A model generated the notes under the pieces. It searched no databases and had not been told where the DNA came from. It worked only from the letters and a program-made list of their open reading frames with translations. A DNA stretch of 5,726 nt from Rhodobacterales bacterium CG2_30_65_12 (lineage in GTDB: Bacteria; Pseudomonadota; Alphaproteobacteria; Rhodobacterales; Rhodobacteraceae), in assembly GCA_001873585.1 (NCBI GenBank), contig MNZL01000119.1, forward strand, positions 12,139 through 17,864. Reading direction: 5' to 3'. Both the position numbers and the translations under genes were made by a program. Below, piece by piece: positions 4,575 through 5,726 of the stretch (positions are counted from its first letter, which is position 1; every line of letters starts with the position of its first letter).

Positions 4575-5387
4575 TCAGAAATTGATCTCGACGCCCGGCA
4601 GCCGCAGCACCTTCATCAGCTCGCGCAGCTCCTGGCGGGCGGCGACGTTGGAGATGTTCATCTGGCCAATCACGCCGACATCGCGCAGGTCGAGCAGCGT
4701 CAGGCCGCGCGGGAAGAGTTCGCGGAAGATCACCCGCTCGTTGAACCCGGGCGCGGTGCGAAAGCCGATTCGGCGCGCGAGCTCGTCGAGCGCGTGCCCC
4801 ATCTTTTCCTTGTTGATCATCGCCTGCGCGCCGAGCCGGTTGCGCACCACCACCCAGTCGATCGGCGCGAGTCCGGCCTGGGCGCGCAGCTGGCGGGCGT
4901 TCCAGACCATCTCGGAATACACCGAGGGGCCGGTGATCTTGCCGGTTTCGCCATCGACATGGGCGAGCAGGTCGAAATCGACAAAGCTGTCGTTGAGCGG
5001 CGTCACCAATGTGTCGGCCAGTGTGTGTGCCACCTGGGAAAGGCGGGTGTGCGAGCCGGGGCAGTCGATCACGATGAAATCGCTCGTTGTTTCCAGCCCC
5101 GCCACCGCCTGGCTCAGCCGCCGGTCGTAGAGGTTTTCGCCCGGGGTGAGGCTGGCCTGGTCGATCTCGGGCAGATCGACGTAGGCCGGCGTGGGCAAGT
5201 CGAGCCCGTGGCGCTCGATTGTTGCCTTGCGGTTGGCAATGTAGCGCGCCATCGACTTCTGGCGCAGGTCGAGATCGAGCACCCCCACCCGGTAGCCCAT
5301 CCGCGCCAGCGCGGTGGCGATGTGCATCGACACGGTCGATTTGCCCGCACCGCCCTTTTCGTTTCCGACCACGATGATATGCGCCAA
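4575..5387 (-). CDS. mipZ: MipZ-like ParA-family ATPase for division site placement
   Basis: A 270-residue P-loop ATPase of the ParA/MinD superfamily. In Caulobacter, MipZ forms gradients from the ParB-bound poles and inhibits FtsZ assembly, so the Z ring forms at midcell. Visible motifs are the deviant Walker A 'GNEKGGAGKST' (8-18, signature K11 and K16), Walker A' 'VLDLDLRQKS' (36-45), Walker B 'FIVIDCPG' (104-111), and 'DTLVTPLNDSFVDFDLL' (125-141), which together with 'DLDLRQ' and 'WVVVRNRL' marks MipZ rather than plain ParA. The C-terminal 'ARQELRELM' also fits. The family start falls at TTG (5387-5385): homology begins there and GGGAG lies 7 nt upstream, with no ATG or GTG close by. It follows the antiporter gene by 46 bp and precedes hsp20. 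No parB is seen, as expected, since mipZ is usually unlinked from parAB. Confidence 0.9.
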   Translation of the reverse strand: MAHIIVVGNEKGGAGKSTVSMHIATALARMGYRVGVLDLDLRQKSMARYIANRKATIERHGLDLPTPAYVDLPEIDQASLTPGENLYDRRLSQAVAGLETTSDFIVIDCPGSHTRLSQVAHTLADTLVTPLNDSFVDFDLLAHVDGETGKITGPSVYSEMVWNARQLRAQAGLAPIDWVVVRNRLGAQAMINKEKMGHALDELARRIGFRTAPGFNERVIFRELFPRGLTLLDLRDVGVIGQMNISNVAARQELRELMKVLRLPGVEINF

Positions 5388-5399
5388 CTCGCGTCTCCC
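5385..5399 (-). promoter_or_regulatory. Ribosome binding site and TTG start of the mipZ-like gene
   Basis: Minus-strand GGGAG (5399-5395) is followed by 7 nt and then TTG (5387-5385). The next codons encode 'AHIIVVGNEKGG', the normal MipZ N-terminus. The only in-frame ATG further upstream (5723) would read through the antiporter gene in a wrong frame. This fixes TTG as the likely start. Confidence 0.7.
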
Positions 5400-5432
5400 G
5401 CCCCATTCGCGCCGCTGCGAGCGCCTTGCCGC

Positions 5433-5461
5433 ACTATATGTTGCGGTTGCGCCGGAGGGAA
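5433..5461 (-). promoter_or_regulatory. Weak candidate promoter for the mipZ-like gene
   Basis: Minus-strand TATAGT (5438-5433) matches five of six bases of a sigma-70 -10 box and overlaps the antiporter stop codon. TTCCCT lies 17 bp upstream (three of six for -35). A start near 5426 would give a leader of about 40 nt. The -35 is poor, so readthrough from the antiporter gene is equally possible. Confidence 0.3.
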
Positions 5462-5726
5462 GACGCCATGTTGCGGCGCACCGCCCAGAGTGTGCCGATC
5501 GGGCCCACAAGCTCGAACAGCACGGTGGCGCCGATCGTAAGAGATAGAATGGTGTTGGCATACTCGGGAAATTCCTCGGCCGCCACCAGCGCCATCCCAA
5601 CCGCCACCCCGGCCTGCGCGAGCAGTGCCGGGCCGAACCACGGCGCTTCGATGCGCGGGCTGCCGGCTGCGCGCGCACCGAGCCAGCCGCCGACGACGCG
5701 CCCGGCGATACGCAAGCCCACATAGG
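5434..5726 (-). CDS. Probable cation/proton antiporter, C-terminal part (5' end outside window)
   Basis: The frame is open to the right edge; 96 codons are visible and end in TAG (5436-5434). The sequence is hydrophobic with two likely membrane segments: 'ALLAQAGVAVGMALVAA' and 'TILSLTIGATVLFELVGPIG', following an amphipathic 'VGLRIAGRVVGGWLGARAAG'. The small-residue-rich 'QAGVAVGMAL' and the 'GATVLFELVGPI' ending resemble the last helices of CPA-type sodium or potassium/proton exchangers as I know them. The N-terminal ion-binding core lies outside the window, so the ion and exact family cannot be fixed; another multi-pass transporter is possible. The visible part ends soon after the last membrane segment with a short basic tail, so there is no cytoplasmic TrkA-type domain at the C-terminus. 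The mipZ-like gene follows after 46 bp on the same strand. Confidence 0.62.
   Translation of the reverse strand, partial: YVGLRIAGRVVGGWLGARAAGSPRIEAPWFGPALLAQAGVAVGMALVAAEEFPEYANTILSLTIGATVLFELVGPIGTLWAVRRNMASSLRRNRNI

Noticed and set aside
4516..5406. Minus-strand open frame of 296 codons in another frame of the mipZ-like gene
   Set aside because: It reads Arg/Ala/Pro-rich sequence, whereas the chosen frame has intact Walker motifs.

Overview
This GC-rich window looks like chromosomal DNA of an alphaproteobacterium, most likely of the Rhodobacteraceae/roseobacter group. The evidence is a MipZ-type division-site ATPase, an RpoH-like promoter of the alphaproteobacterial form (CTTG-N17-CCTACCT), a ROSE-like leader on a small heat shock gene, and G/C-run hairpins between genes. 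There is no transposase, integrase, phage gene, tRNA, rRNA or CRISPR array. Coding is dense, and the longest gene-free stretch is about 170 bp. No taxonomic search could be run, so the placement is an inference.

Layout. Bases 1-1370 (+): the C-terminal part of an alpha/beta hydrolase, overlapping by ATGA a single-domain PLP-dependent threonine/serine dehydratase. Bases 1367-3409 (-): a tight three-gene operon, read from right to left as a YdjA-type nitroreductase, an EI24/CysZ-like membrane protein and a GT8-like glycosyltransferase. The dehydratase and glycosyltransferase converge so closely that their stop codons share the palindrome CTAG. Bases 3410-3580 are a divergent promoter region. 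Bases 3581-3835 (+): a small DUF167/YggU protein. Bases 3836-3970: a convergent intergenic region with three hairpins, one of them a clear intrinsic terminator for the minus-strand heat shock gene. Bases 3971-4432 (-): an IbpA-like Hsp20. Bases 4433-4549: its leader and promoter. Bases 4575-5387 (-): a MipZ-like ATPase that appears to start at TTG. Bases 5434-5726 (-): the C-terminal end of a probable cation/proton antiporter that runs off the window.

The genes are mostly ordinary housekeeping or accessory metabolism. The most informative part is the control region of the hsp20 gene. A promoter matching the heat shock sigma factor consensus lies about 90 bp upstream of the ATG. The leader of about 83 nt can fold into three hairpins, and the last one hides the Shine-Dalgarno sequence behind a UCGCU box with a bulged G, the hallmark of ROSE RNA thermometers. 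This implies control by heat at both transcription and translation. I found no convincing sign of a wholly new biological system; the other points of interest are small-scale architecture (shared stop codons, a dyad upstream of the DUF167 gene, a TTG start).
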